This document shows, in pieces, positions 8,392 through 17,612 of a stretch of 64,000 nucleotides of DNA (the stretch's first letter is position 1; each line of letters begins with the position of its first letter). Both the position numbers and the translations under genes were made by a program. Source of the stretch: JBNKFV01 sp050289485 (GTDB lineage: Bacteria > Pseudomonadota > Gammaproteobacteria > Pseudomonadales > Cellvibrionaceae); the NCBI GenBank assembly GCA_050289485.1, contig JBNKFV010000024.1:98915-162914 (forward strand), in the 5' to 3' direction. The notes under the pieces are model-generated. The model did not search any database. It had not been told where the DNA came from and saw only the letters and a program-made list of their open reading frames with translations.

Positions 8392-9942
8392 TTACTTAAC
8401 GTTGGGCGGCACAGTGAAGGTGTGGTAGGGCGCAGGTGAAGGAATTGTCCACTCCAACCCTTCCGGATTTTCCCACACTTCGTCGGTCGCCTTACGACCA
8501 CGGACAATGGTAGAGATAACGTTGTATAAGAACAGAATTTGCGCTGCACCGAACAAGAAAGCACCACAGCTAGCAATCATGTTGAAGTCGGCAAACTGCA
8601 GATTGTAGTCAGGGATACGCCGTGGCATACCAGCCAACCCGACAAAGTGCATAGGGAAGAACGTAAGGTTCAAACCGATAAACGCAGTCCAGAAATGGGT
8701 TTTACCCATGCGCTCGTTGTACATGTTACCGCACCATTTTGGCAGCCAGTAATAAACCGCAGCGGTAATGGAGAAGATCGCACCAGGCACCAAGACGTAG
8801 TGGAAGTGGGCCACCACAAAGTAAGTGTCGTGATACTGGAAGTCTGCCGGCGCAATCGCCAACATCAACCCCGAGAAACCGCCAATGGTAAACAAAATGA
8901 CGAACGCGACAGAAAACAACATGGGAGTTTCAAAGGTTAGCGAGCCCTTAAACATGGTCGTTACCCAGTTGAAGACTTTCACCCCGGTAGGCACGGCAAT
9001 CAGCATAGTGGCATACATAAAGAACAGTTCGCCCGCTACCGGCATGCCCACCGTAAACATATGGTGGGCCCATACGATGAAGCTTAAAAACGCAATGGAG
9101 GCGGTGGCGTAAACCATTGATGCATAACCAAACAACGGCTTGCGTGCAAACGTGGGAATTATCTGACTCACCACACCAAAGGCCGGCAAAATCATGATGT
9201 ACACTTCGGGGTGTCCAAAGAACCAGAATACGTGCTGGAACAGTACTGGGTCACCACCACCGGCGGCATCAAAGAAACTGGTACCAAAGTGGATATCCAT
9301 AAGCATCATGGTTACCACACCCGCCAGTACTGGCATTACCGCAATCAACAAATACGCGGTGATTAACCATGTCCATACAAACAATGGCATTTTCATCAGC
9401 GTCATGCCAGGCGCACGCATATTGAGAATGGTTGCGATAATATTGATGGAGCCCATAATCGAGCTGGCACCCATAATATGCACGGCGAAAATAAAGAAGG
9501 TGACACTTGGCGGTGCGTAAGTGGTTGACAGCGGTGCGTAGAATGTCCAACCAAAGTTAGGCGCGCCCCCTTCCATAAATAAGGTAGACGCCAACATCGC
9601 AAACGCGAAAGGCAGAATCCAAAAACTCCAGTTATTCATGCGCGGCAGTGCCATATCGGGTGCGCCTATCATCATCGGCACCATCCAGTTAGCCAAACCC
9701 ACGAAGGCTGGCATCACCGCACCAAACACCATGACCAAACCATGCATGGTGGTCATCTGATTAAAAAATTCGGGCTGAACAATTTGCAAACCCGGTTGAA
9801 ATAGTTCTGCGCGAATCACCAGCGCAAAAACGCCGCCCAACAAAAACATGGCGAAACTAAACCACAGATACATAGTGCCAATGTCTTTATGGTTGGTGGT
9901 AAACAACCACCGGCTCAAACCTTTTGCAGGACCGTGTGCCAT
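8392..9942 (-). CDS. ctaD: Cytochrome c oxidase subunit I (aa3-type)
   Basis: This is the catalytic heme-copper subunit, where oxygen is reduced and protons are pumped. The 516-residue protein has 12 predicted helices. Visible ligands and channel motifs include HGLVMVFGAVMP (low-spin heme histidine), FGHPEVYIMILP (the His-Tyr pair at CuB), HHMFTVGMP (the CuB histidine pair) and VVAHFHYVL (high- and low-spin heme histidines). It begins 12 bases after ctaC ends, so both are co-transcribed from upstream of 11118. Confidence 0.97.
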   Translation of the reverse strand: MAHGPAKGLSRWLFTTNHKDIGTMYLWFSFAMFLLGGVFALVIRAELFQPGLQIVQPEFFNQMTTMHGLVMVFGAVMPAFVGLANWMVPMMIGAPDMALPRMNNWSFWILPFAFAMLASTLFMEGGAPNFGWTFYAPLSTTYAPPSVTFFIFAVHIMGASSIMGSINIIATILNMRAPGMTLMKMPLFVWTWLITAYLLIAVMPVLAGVVTMMLMDIHFGTSFFDAAGGGDPVLFQHVFWFFGHPEVYIMILPAFGVVSQIIPTFARKPLFGYASMVYATASIAFLSFIVWAHHMFTVGMPVAGELFFMYATMLIAVPTGVKVFNWVTTMFKGSLTFETPMLFSVAFVILFTIGGFSGLMLAIAPADFQYHDTYFVVAHFHYVLVPGAIFSITAAVYYWLPKWCGNMYNERMGKTHFWTAFIGLNLTFFPMHFVGLAGMPRRIPDYNLQFADFNMIASCGAFLFGAAQILFLYNVISTIVRGRKATDEVWENPEGLEWTIPSPAPYHTFTVPPNVK

Positions 9943-9954
9943 CGTTTACCTCCC

Positions 9955-11118
9955 CTATTGACCTTGTTTGAATTTAAGAATGTCGATTGGCTGTACGGAG
10001 TCACCCATATTGTTGCCAAACGCATTACGTTCGTAAGTGATCACTGCCGCAATATCCACTTCACTCAGCTGGGCACCAAACGCCTGCATCGCGGGATTTT
10101 TCTCGCTGCCGTTAACCACCATTTTGATATGGTCATGCACTGGGCCGGTTGCCACTACACTGCCAGCCATCGCCGGGAAGGTAGGTGGAACACCCTGACC
10201 ATTCACTTGGTGACACGCTGCACAAACGCGGTTGTATACCTGCTCACCCTGCGCATACAGCTCATCAAACGAAAAGGTTTTTTCGGTAAGGGCGCGTAAT
10301 TTTTCGGCTTCATCTTTTTTGTCTTTCAGCCACGCATCGTACTCGGCTTGCGGTAACGCCTTCACCACAATAGGCATAAAGCCATGATCTTTACCGCACA
10401 ACTCGGCACACTGACCACGGTAAGTACCGGGCTCGTCAACGTACGCCCAGGTTTCGTTAATAAAACCTGGAATCGCGTCTTTTTTCACTGCCAGATCCGG
10501 CACCCACCAGGCGTGAATCACATCATTGGCGGTGATCAGAAAGCGTACTTTTTTCTGCACCGGAATCACCAGGGGCTCATCGACCTCAAGCAAATAATTC
10601 GGGCCTTTTTCTTCCTGATTGGTAATTTGTGTTTGCGGTGTTGCCAGCGAGCTGAAGAAGGAAACGTCTTGATTGAGGTATTCGTATTTCCACTTCCACT
10701 GGTAACCGGTGATGACAATATCGACTTCAGAGTCCTCAAAGTCGTAAATTTTCAGCAGGGTTTTGGTGGCAGGGAACGCCATCACAATGAGAATAAGAAA
10801 AGGGACGATGGTCCAGAGAATTTCCAGGGTAGTACTTTCGTGGAAATTTGAGGCTTTGGCACCATTGGATTTTCGGTGCACGATCATGGTGTAGAACATG
10901 ACCCCAAACACCACCACGCCAATGGCCACACACCACCAGAAGATATTCATGTGCAAGCCATAAATCTCCTGGCTGAGAGGTGTAACGCCTTGCGTCATGT
11001 TTACACCCCAGCGCTTGGCCTCTTCTTCTGCCAGTGTCTTACAGCTCAATAACGCTGCAATAACCGACACAACAGGGCCAAGCAACCTGGCTTTGAACCA
11101 GTCTGCCTTATTCTGCAT
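9955..11118 (-). CDS. ctaC: Cytochrome c oxidase subunit II with fused cytochrome c domain
   Basis: This is the electron-entry subunit of the aa3 oxidase. The 387-residue protein has an N-terminal signal or helix (about 10-30), two further membrane helices, then a cupredoxin domain with the CuA site (H in DVIHAWWVP, then CAELCGKDHGFM). A C-terminal class I cytochrome c domain has CAACH and a downstream methionine (NPAMQAFG). The fused heme domain makes this a caa3-like subunit II, common in Pseudomonas relatives. It is the first gene of ctaC-ctaD-ctaG-ctaE. Confidence 0.96.
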   Translation of the reverse strand: MQNKADWFKARLLGPVVSVIAALLSCKTLAEEEAKRWGVNMTQGVTPLSQEIYGLHMNIFWWCVAIGVVVFGVMFYTMIVHRKSNGAKASNFHESTTLEILWTIVPFLILIVMAFPATKTLLKIYDFEDSEVDIVITGYQWKWKYEYLNQDVSFFSSLATPQTQITNQEEKGPNYLLEVDEPLVIPVQKKVRFLITANDVIHAWWVPDLAVKKDAIPGFINETWAYVDEPGTYRGQCAELCGKDHGFMPIVVKALPQAEYDAWLKDKKDEAEKLRALTEKTFSFDELYAQGEQVYNRVCAACHQVNGQGVPPTFPAMAGSVVATGPVHDHIKMVVNGSEKNPAMQAFGAQLSEVDIAAVITYERNAFGNNMGDSVQPIDILKFKQGQ

Positions 11119-11746
11119 TTCCCAAGTCTCCGTGTAGCAATTATTTTTCTTATCGACTACATACCGTGTTGAGACGTACTAACAGCAGCCATCCTTGCCA
11201 CCTTTACTGGAATTGGTCTTGTTACCTATGAGTAAATATTGCGGTCGTAACTCCTAACAACACTTAATTATCATTCACACTGATACCAGCTAGTGCGACT
11301 GCTCAATGAGTAAGTGGTGACCAAGATATGCATCTTCCAGAGGGTACATCCAACAAACTGCGGCAAATTGTCGCATCAAACTCCAATCTATAGAGGGCCA
11401 TAGCCATCTGGAAAAGTCAAACATTTTGTTATTTCCAGCGCTAAATTTACACCAATAGCGTCTAAATAGATGGGGCGAATCAGCACCTCCAGAGCCCCCA
11501 AAAATCCCTCGTTGCGCACTGGCTGGCTGATCCTACTACTGTGTATAGTCGATCATGGCGATCTTAGCCAACCGGAATGTATTTATTGGCATACAATGAA
11601 CGGCACGGCGAACAACCGCTATCCTCACGAAAGCGGGGTACCTTCTGCGCGACGCCGAAACGGCAGTATCCTGCAGATGCAACCAGCCATGATGACAGAG
11701 AGAGCCCATAACCGCCCGCCCAGGACCGCTACCACAAGAGACACCC
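11119..11746. other. 628-base noncoding gap between ctaC and the MATE gene
   Basis: The gap must hold the minus-strand oxidase promoter and the plus-strand MATE promoter, but I could not pick a convincing -35/-10 pair for either. A GGAG ribosome-binding sequence precedes ctaC. Short open frames on both strands (11470-11778 plus and 11536-11754 minus) lack recognisable motifs and look fortuitous. No RNA gene or repeat was seen. Confidence 0.5.
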
Positions 11747-13090
11747 ATGCCCACTGCCCCGAAACAAACCTTTTATAATCGCCAGCGCGCCATCATAGCG
11801 CTAGCCTGGCCGATGATTTTAAGCAACCTGTCGATTCCGCTGCTGGGCATTGTAGATACCGCCATTCTTGGACATCTCAACAGCGCCATATACCTGGGTG
11901 CCGTCGCCATAGGCTCAAGCATTCTTACCTATCTGTTCTGGGGGTTTGGTTTTCTGCGCATGGGCTCAACCGCCATTGTTGCCTCAGCCTATGGCCGGGA
12001 GGAATTTAGTCGTTGTGAATCCGTGCTGTGGCAAAGCCTGTTGTTGGCCGGCATCATCGGGCTGCTGTTGACCGTTGCACACCCCTGGCTATTTCCATTA
12101 ATTCTTCAGGTGATGGATCCTCCAGAAGACATTTCGGCACTGGCCTTGTCGTACTGCAGCATACGCATTTGGAGTGCACCCGCCGCACTGGCTAATTACG
12201 CCATTATCGGCTGGTTTATCGGGCTACAAAATACCCGGGTACCCCTACTGATTATGGTAGCCAGCAACCTGATCAATATCCTATTTGATGCCATTTTGGT
12301 GATGGGATACGGGCTTAATAGCGACGGCGCTGCCTATGCAACCGTCATCGCCGACTGCAGCGGCCTGGTAATTGGCCTAACGGCCGTAAGCCGCGAGTTA
12401 TTGCGGCTACCCGGCCGCGCAAAACGTGACGAAGTTCTTTCAATTGCCCTGCTGATAAAACTGCTGCATGTCAATCGCCATTTATTCGTGCGCACTGCCA
12501 CGTTGCTATTTGTCATTACCTTTTTTATTGCCCAAGGCAGTCACTTAAGCACCGATATACTGGCAGCCAATGCGATTCTACTGCAACTGATGGCGATTAC
12601 CTCCTACAGCCTCGATAGCTTTGCCCATGCAGCAGAGGCGCTGGTAGGCAAGAGTATCGGCCAGCGCAATCTTTACGAAGTACGCAAAGTCTGTGTGCAA
12701 ACAACGCTCTGGTCACTGATGGGCGCACTGCTGCTAACCCTGACCTTTTGGCTGGGCAGCAACCTGATTATTCACGGCTTTACTCAACTTGAGAACGTTA
12801 TAACCGCAACCCAACGCTATTACCCATGGATTATTGCTTTACCGTTGATCAGTGCCATTGGCTACCAAATGGATGGCATTTTCATTGGTCTCAATCAATC
12901 ACAGGGTATGCAGAATACGATGGTAGTGTCGGCACTGTTGGTTTTCTTTCCGCTGTGGTGGCTGACCCAAGGCTGGGGCAACCACGGTTTGTGGCTGGCG
13001 TTTTTATTGTTCAATGCCAGCAGAAGCCTGCTCATGGCCGTACTTTTACAATCGCGCTTTCGCTCAGGAGGAAACGCGCTATACTCGTAA
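11747..13090 (+). CDS. MATE-family multidrug/cation efflux transporter (DinF-like)
   Basis: This is an inner-membrane antiporter of the multidrug and toxic compound extrusion family. The 447-residue protein has about 12 helices. Its N-terminal signature (ALAWPMILSNLSIPLLGIVDTAILGHL) matches the DinF branch, and FIGLQNTRVPLLIMVASNLINI is the central repeat motif. In several bacteria dinF is SOS-induced, but no convincing LexA box lies upstream here. It stands alone between the oxidase operon and an unrecognised gene. The substrate cannot be told from sequence. Confidence 0.9.
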   Translation: MPTAPKQTFYNRQRAIIALAWPMILSNLSIPLLGIVDTAILGHLNSAIYLGAVAIGSSILTYLFWGFGFLRMGSTAIVASAYGREEFSRCESVLWQSLLLAGIIGLLLTVAHPWLFPLILQVMDPPEDISALALSYCSIRIWSAPAALANYAIIGWFIGLQNTRVPLLIMVASNLINILFDAILVMGYGLNSDGAAYATVIADCSGLVIGLTAVSRELLRLPGRAKRDEVLSIALLIKLLHVNRHLFVRTATLLFVITFFIAQGSHLSTDILAANAILLQLMAITSYSLDSFAHAAEALVGKSIGQRNLYEVRKVCVQTTLWSLMGALLLTLTFWLGSNLIIHGFTQLENVITATQRYYPWIIALPLISAIGYQMDGIFIGLNQSQGMQNTMVVSALLVFFPLWWLTQGWGNHGLWLAFLLFNASRSLLMAVLLQSRFRSGGNALYS

Positions 13091-13215
13091 CCAGTTTAGG
13101 AAAATTAGCGCGCCATTGAATACCGAACCTCATTCATTACGCCCGCAGCAGGAACAAATTTCCCCAGCACAAGGAGATACCGTAATTCCATAAATTATCC
13201 AACCAGGGCAATGCC

Positions 13216-13875
13216 ATGCGCGATCATCAATTATTTGAAGTTCGTCAAAGGATTGCAAATGCCAAGCAACAGGAAAGTGAAACAAACAGGCTACAAAAGG
13301 CTTTAAAAAAAACGCTACCCCGATTACATGGGGCCATTCAGTTACCACAGAATGCCCCGGAACAAGCGCTGCTTGACTTTATTGTTCATTATGTTGAACA
13401 CGTACCGGATTTTATCGAAGCAGTGATTCAAATATCTGCCGACGCAGGCATTACTGATTCAACTGAAACCTTTGTTGAACTTTGTCTCGATTATTTTCTC
13501 ACCCCCCCTAACCTGGTGCACGATCATTCCGGCTTATTTGAATTACTTGACGAAGCCTACCTTGCCCACCGACTAATGGAAGAAGTGAATGACCAGATGA
13601 TGACGCAGTGCAACATTCCTTTGATTCCCATGGATATGACCAAGGCCAATTTAATTGCTCATGCCCTTATTGGTGAGTCCTTTGCCAACAAGCTGGATAT
13701 GGCGATTTATTATTCTCTCGAAATGGTTTTGCTTACTAAAAAACAACACCTCAACCGCGAAAGTGTTATACATTATATTACCTACCATCAACAGCATGGC
13801 TGGAATGTAGAAATAAACCAATGGCCATGCCTCACAGAAGATCTGACTATAAAACTCACTTTTAACGGCGAATAA
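13216..13875 (+). CDS. Unrecognised 219-residue protein
   Basis: No family is recognised. The product is soluble, mostly predicted helix, without signal peptide or membrane segment. A charged N-terminal stretch (about 7-36, REV/KALKK-rich) could form a short coiled coil. Two segments look conserved in character: LLDEAYLAHRLMEEVND near 116-132 and KANLIAHALIGESFANKLD near 147-165. ATG 13216 has only a weak AGGG-like site upstream. It is a single gene with 125 bases before it and 155 after. Coding character (length, absence of rare runs) supports a real gene; the function is unknown. Confidence 0.7.
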   Translation: MRDHQLFEVRQRIANAKQQESETNRLQKALKKTLPRLHGAIQLPQNAPEQALLDFIVHYVEHVPDFIEAVIQISADAGITDSTETFVELCLDYFLTPPNLVHDHSGLFELLDEAYLAHRLMEEVNDQMMTQCNIPLIPMDMTKANLIAHALIGESFANKLDMAIYYSLEMVLLTKKQHLNRESVIHYITYHQQHGWNVEINQWPCLTEDLTIKLTFNGE

Positions 13876-14030
13876 CAACTATATTTTATCGCTAGCCGTT
13901 TATACATATTGCCACATTACTGGCTGATCCCTTATCGTTTGCACGCATAGCATCTTAATCCACGGCCAACTGAACAAGTTAATCGAACAAGTGTCTGACT
14001 TCTGCAGCAAGGTAATGGGGAGAAAGGGTA

Positions 14031-14567
14031 GTGAAGTTTATGCATGGCATTACGCTATTGTTATCCGCGGTATTGACCGTTTACACCGCCACGGCGGGTG
14101 CAAAAGAGAAATATGTTTTTGGCTGGGTTGAAAAAATTCATGTTATGGATGTTGGCGCAACCGCCAAAGCAAAAATGGATTCCGGCGCGTTAACCTCATC
14201 GATTCACGCCACCAACGTAGAACGTTACCGGCTCGATGGCAAAAAGTGGGTGCGGTTTACCGTTACCTTACAAGATACGGAAACCGGAAAATACGTTACC
14301 AAAACACTGGAGCGCCCCTTTGTAAGAGCTATTCGTGTGAGTGGTGCTGGCGGCTCTGACAGTAGAGTCGTTGTGTCGCTGCCAGTCTGCGTGGGATCCA
14401 CCATCATGGACGAAGAGTTCAGTCTGAACAATCGCGCCGATATGATTTACGGCTTATTAATTGGCCGTCGTACCATGGAGCATATGGGCCTGCTGGATGT
14501 TAATAAAACATTCACCCTCAAGCCCACCTGTACAGCAGACAACAAAACGGGGAAAACAAAAAAATAA
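14031..14567 (+). CDS. RimB-like retropepsin-type aspartic protease (ATP-dependent zinc protease family)
   Basis: This secreted or periplasmic protein belongs to the family long called ATP-dependent zinc proteases (PF05618) and now regarded as retropepsin-like aspartic proteases related to RimB. The 178-residue product has a signal peptide (about 1-24), then KAKMDSGALTSSIHA with the catalytic Asp50 in a DSGA motif. GLLIGRRTMEHMGLLDV follows near the C-terminus, as in the family. The start is GTG 14031, preceded by a GGGGAGAAAGGG ribosome-binding region. No rimK neighbour is present. It converges on yheV with only 7 bases between the stops. Confidence 0.85.
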   Translation: MKFMHGITLLLSAVLTVYTATAGAKEKYVFGWVEKIHVMDVGATAKAKMDSGALTSSIHATNVERYRLDGKKWVRFTVTLQDTETGKYVTKTLERPFVRAIRVSGAGGSDSRVVVSLPVCVGSTIMDEEFSLNNRADMIYGLLIGRRTMEHMGLLDVNKTFTLKPTCTADNKTGKTKK

Positions 14568-14574
14568 CCGGAGA

Positions 14575-14820
14575 TTATTTTTTCGGTGGTACAAACTGTA
14601 ATACTTGGGTTTCTGCTTCGCGTACTTTTTCCGAAGTATTCACACGGGTTTCCAGCTCTCTCACCTGTTGTTTGAAATACATTTCATCGGTAAATCCACA
14701 GGCGACACATTCACGAACATCTTTATCGCCTTCGCGGTACATTTTCAGCTTATCCATTTCTTTACAGCGGGGGCATACAGCCCCCGCAATGAAACGACCC
14801 TTAGGTTTTTGAGTGGTCAT
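14575..14820 (-). CDS. yheV: YheV-family zinc-ribbon protein
   Basis: This is an 81-residue cytoplasmic protein of unknown function. A zinc ribbon is built from CPRC (C16, C19) and CVAC (C38, C41), followed by an acidic helix and a short basic tail. ATG 14820 is preferred to an in-frame start at 14868, which would run into prlC. The start lies 13 bases after the prlC stop, so the two genes are probably co-transcribed, a pairing also known in Pseudomonas relatives. Confidence 0.88.
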   Translation of the reverse strand: MTTQKPKGRFIAGAVCPRCKEMDKLKMYREGDKDVRECVACGFTDEMYFKQQVRELETRVNTSEKVREAETQVLQFVPPKK

Positions 14821-14833
14821 GATAGATACCTTT

Positions 14834-16885
14834 TTACTGCATAATGCCGGAATGTCTAAGAAGCGCATCTGTATTGGGCTTGCGACCGCGAAAACGCTCG
14901 TATAGCACCATGGGTTCTTCCGAGCCGCCTGCCTGGAGAATTTCTTTTAGAAATTTTTCACCCGTGGCTGCATCGAAAATACCATTTTCTTCAAACAACG
15001 AATAGGCATCGCTTGATAATACTTCCGCCCACTTATAGCTGTAATATCCAGCGGCATAACCACCGGCAAAAATGTGGCTAAAATTATTTTGAAACTTGTT
15101 GAACGCTGGCGGCACAGCAACAGCGATTTCATTGCGCACATTATCCAATACGCTTTGCACATCTTGCGGTGATTGTGGGTTGTAATGTTTATGCAGTAGA
15201 AAATCAAACAATGCAAATTCCAACTGACGCAACATAAACATGCCCGATTGAAAATTCTTCGCTGCCAGCATTTTTTCTAACAGTTCGTCGGGCAAGGGTT
15301 CACCGGTTTTATAATGCGCGGAAATCAGTGGAATCACTTCTTTTTCCCAACACCAGTTCTCCATAAACTGGCTAGGCAATTCAACCGCATCCCAGGCGAC
15401 GCCATTAATCCCACTCACTTCAGCTACGTCAATGTCTGTTAGCATATGATGCAAGCCATGACCAAACTCATGAAACAGTGTGGTAACTTCGTTGTGCGTA
15501 AGTAATGAAGGTTTGTCTTTGGTTGGCTGATTAAAATTACATACCAGATAGGCCACTGGTTTTTGCGCACCATTAGCCAATTTCCGTTTTACCCGGCAAG
15601 AATCCATCCAGGCACCACCGCGTTTATTTTCGCGGGCAAAAATATCAAAGTAAAAATAGGCAATGGTTTCGCCAGCTTTTTTAATTCCGTAAAAGCGCAC
15701 ATCTTTGTGCCAGGTTTCTATATTCGGCTCTTGCTCAATATCAATACCAAATAAACGCTTGGCAACGGTAAACATGCCATCCAATACTTTCTCAGCAGGA
15801 AAGTACGGGCGTAACTGTTCCTGCGAAATACTGTAACGGGCTTCACGCAATTTTTCGCTGTAATAAGGGAGATCCCACGCTTGCAGTGGTGCAATACCAT
15901 CGCGCTCTTGGGCAAAGGCCTGCACTTTGGCATATTCCTGCTCGGCCATAGTGCGGGTTTTTTCTGCCAGGGTTTTTAAAAAGCCTACTACCTCGTCTGT
16001 ACTTTCTGCCATTTTGGTTGCCAGTGACAACTCTGCATAATTGGCAAAACCCAACAGGTTAGCCATTTCATGGCGAAGCGCGAGAGTTTCTTCGATTAGC
16101 GCCGTGTTGTCCCACTGTTTCGGGTCTTTTCCTTCAACCGCAATACCTTCCGCTGAGGCTCGGGTGGTGTAAGCTCGATAAGCTTGCTCACGTAACTCAC
16201 GATTGTCGGCATGAGTAATCACCGCCATATAAGATGGAATATCCAATGTTATTACATAGCCCTGCAAACCTTTGGCTTCGGCAGCCTGCTCAGCCAACGC
16301 CAACGCAGTATCCGGTAGGCCAGCCAGTTCAGCAACATCGGTAATGTGTTTGTACCACCCCTGCGTTGCATCCATCACATTATTGGAAAACTGGCTGGAC
16401 AATTCGGTTAAACGTTTGCGAATTTCGCCAAAGCGTTTTTTCTTTTCAGCCGGTAAAGCCACGCCGGCAAGTGTAAAATCGCGCAAAGCATTGGCCACCA
16501 TTTTTTTTTGGGCCGTGCTGTAGTGGGCAAACTCGTCACTGGCTGCCAGTTTTTCATAGGTTTTATACAGCGCTTCGTTTTGGCTGAACTCCGTGCCCCA
16601 CTCACTCAGTTTTACAATGGCCTTGTTGTAGGCTTCGCGCAATTCAGCGTTATTAGCAACCGAGTTTAGGTGCCCCACTGGTGACCAGGCATTTGACAAC
16701 TGGTCGGCCAATTCTGTGAGTGGCTCAACGAAGTTATCCCAGGTTGGCTCCTCTGCTTGCGCCAGGGTGTCGTGCAGATTTTTGCGAGATGCCTCAATCA
16801 ACTGATCGATGGCTGGCTCAATATGCGCCGGCTGAATACGGGTGAATGGTGGCAAAAAATGTGCTTCTAACAACGGGTTGCTCAT
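14834..16885 (-). CDS. prlC: Oligopeptidase A (M3 family zinc metallopeptidase)
   Basis: This is a cytoplasmic metallopeptidase that degrades short peptides, including released signal peptides. The 683-residue protein has the zinc motif HEFGHGLHH (HExxH with the following glutamate region EVSGINGVAWDAVELPSQ) in the C-terminal half and the usual helical N-terminal domain. The length matches E. coli PrlC. It precedes yheV on the minus strand and is divergent from the gamma carbonic anhydrase gene. Confidence 0.95.
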   Translation of the reverse strand: MSNPLLEAHFLPPFTRIQPAHIEPAIDQLIEASRKNLHDTLAQAEEPTWDNFVEPLTELADQLSNAWSPVGHLNSVANNAELREAYNKAIVKLSEWGTEFSQNEALYKTYEKLAASDEFAHYSTAQKKMVANALRDFTLAGVALPAEKKKRFGEIRKRLTELSSQFSNNVMDATQGWYKHITDVAELAGLPDTALALAEQAAEAKGLQGYVITLDIPSYMAVITHADNRELREQAYRAYTTRASAEGIAVEGKDPKQWDNTALIEETLALRHEMANLLGFANYAELSLATKMAESTDEVVGFLKTLAEKTRTMAEQEYAKVQAFAQERDGIAPLQAWDLPYYSEKLREARYSISQEQLRPYFPAEKVLDGMFTVAKRLFGIDIEQEPNIETWHKDVRFYGIKKAGETIAYFYFDIFARENKRGGAWMDSCRVKRKLANGAQKPVAYLVCNFNQPTKDKPSLLTHNEVTTLFHEFGHGLHHMLTDIDVAEVSGINGVAWDAVELPSQFMENWCWEKEVIPLISAHYKTGEPLPDELLEKMLAAKNFQSGMFMLRQLEFALFDFLLHKHYNPQSPQDVQSVLDNVRNEIAVAVPPAFNKFQNNFSHIFAGGYAAGYYSYKWAEVLSSDAYSLFEENGIFDAATGEKFLKEILQAGGSEEPMVLYERFRGRKPNTDALLRHSGIMQ

Positions 16886-17009
16886 GGCGTAAAGCCTCTT
16901 AATTCGGCAGAAAATAAATTATGATGCACGGTTTAGCCCTCGGCTTGCGTCGCAACCAATCCCGAGGGCCAACAATTGTTTTCCCAATTTAGTGATATAG
17001 AGGTTCAAC

Positions 17010-17576
17010 ATGACAGATTCAAGCCAAAAAGGCGGATCCGTACGCGCCTATCGTGGCCACACGCCAAAACTGGGCGAGCGCGTATTTGTCGACCCAAGCG
17101 CTGTGGTCAGTGGTGACGTAGAACTTGGCGACGACTGCTCTGTTTGGCCTTGTGCCGTCATTCGTGGCGATATGCATCGCATTCGCATTGGTAACCGCAC
17201 CAGTGTACAGGACGGTAGTGTTCTGCACATTACCCATGCCAGTAATTTCAACCCGGATGGCTGGCCTTTGACCATTGGTGACGACGTCACCATTGGACAT
17301 AACGTCACCCTACATGGCTGTACGATTGGCAACCGGATATTGATTGGCATTGGCAGCGTCGTGCTCGATGGCGCCATTGTTGAAGACGAGGTGATTATTG
17401 GCGCGGGTACACTGGTGCCCCCAGGTAAAACCCTCGAAAGCGGTTATCTGTACGTGGGCAACCCTTGTAAACAAGCGCGCCCGTTGAAAGAAAAAGAGCG
17501 CAAATTTTTCCCTTATACTGCGGGCAACTATGTGAAGTTAAAAGATATGCACCGTGAAGAATTAGGGCTAGATTAA
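17010..17576 (+). CDS. Gamma-class carbonic anhydrase family protein (YrdA-like)
   Basis: This is a left-handed beta-helix trimer of the gamma carbonic anhydrase-like family. The 188-residue sequence shows hexapeptide repeats throughout (VFVDPSAVVSGDVELGDDCSV at the start) and histidines suited to an inter-subunit metal site (VLHITHA and IGHNVTLHGC). Many YrdA homologues lack measurable carbonic anhydrase activity, so catalysis is not assured. It is a single gene, convergent with aroE. A GC-rich hairpin (17596-17612) lies between them. Confidence 0.9.
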   Translation: MTDSSQKGGSVRAYRGHTPKLGERVFVDPSAVVSGDVELGDDCSVWPCAVIRGDMHRIRIGNRTSVQDGSVLHITHASNFNPDGWPLTIGDDVTIGHNVTLHGCTIGNRILIGIGSVVLDGAIVEDEVIIGAGTLVPPGKTLESGYLYVGNPCKQARPLKEKERKFFPYTAGNYVKLKDMHREELGLD

Positions 17577-17595
17577 GCCGCTTGCCCGATCCCAA

Positions 17596-17612
17596 TGGGG
17601 CCTCAGGCCCCA
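17596..17612. terminator. Short GC-rich hairpin between convergent genes
   Basis: TGGGGCC-TCA-GGCCCCA makes a 7-bp stem with a 3-base loop between the convergent carbonic-anhydrase-like gene and aroE. It overlaps the last codons of aroE and lacks a U-run, so it is at best a weak bidirectional terminator. Confidence 0.35.

Noticed and set aside
11536..11560. Possible LexA box before the DinF-like gene (CTGTGTATAGTCGAT)
   Set aside because: Only the left half matches CTGT-N8-ACAG; the right half is absent.
11470..11778. 102-codon plus-strand frame before the MATE gene
   Set aside because: No motif, an Arg/Pro/Thr-rich composition typical of noncoding frames, and overlap with the MATE start.
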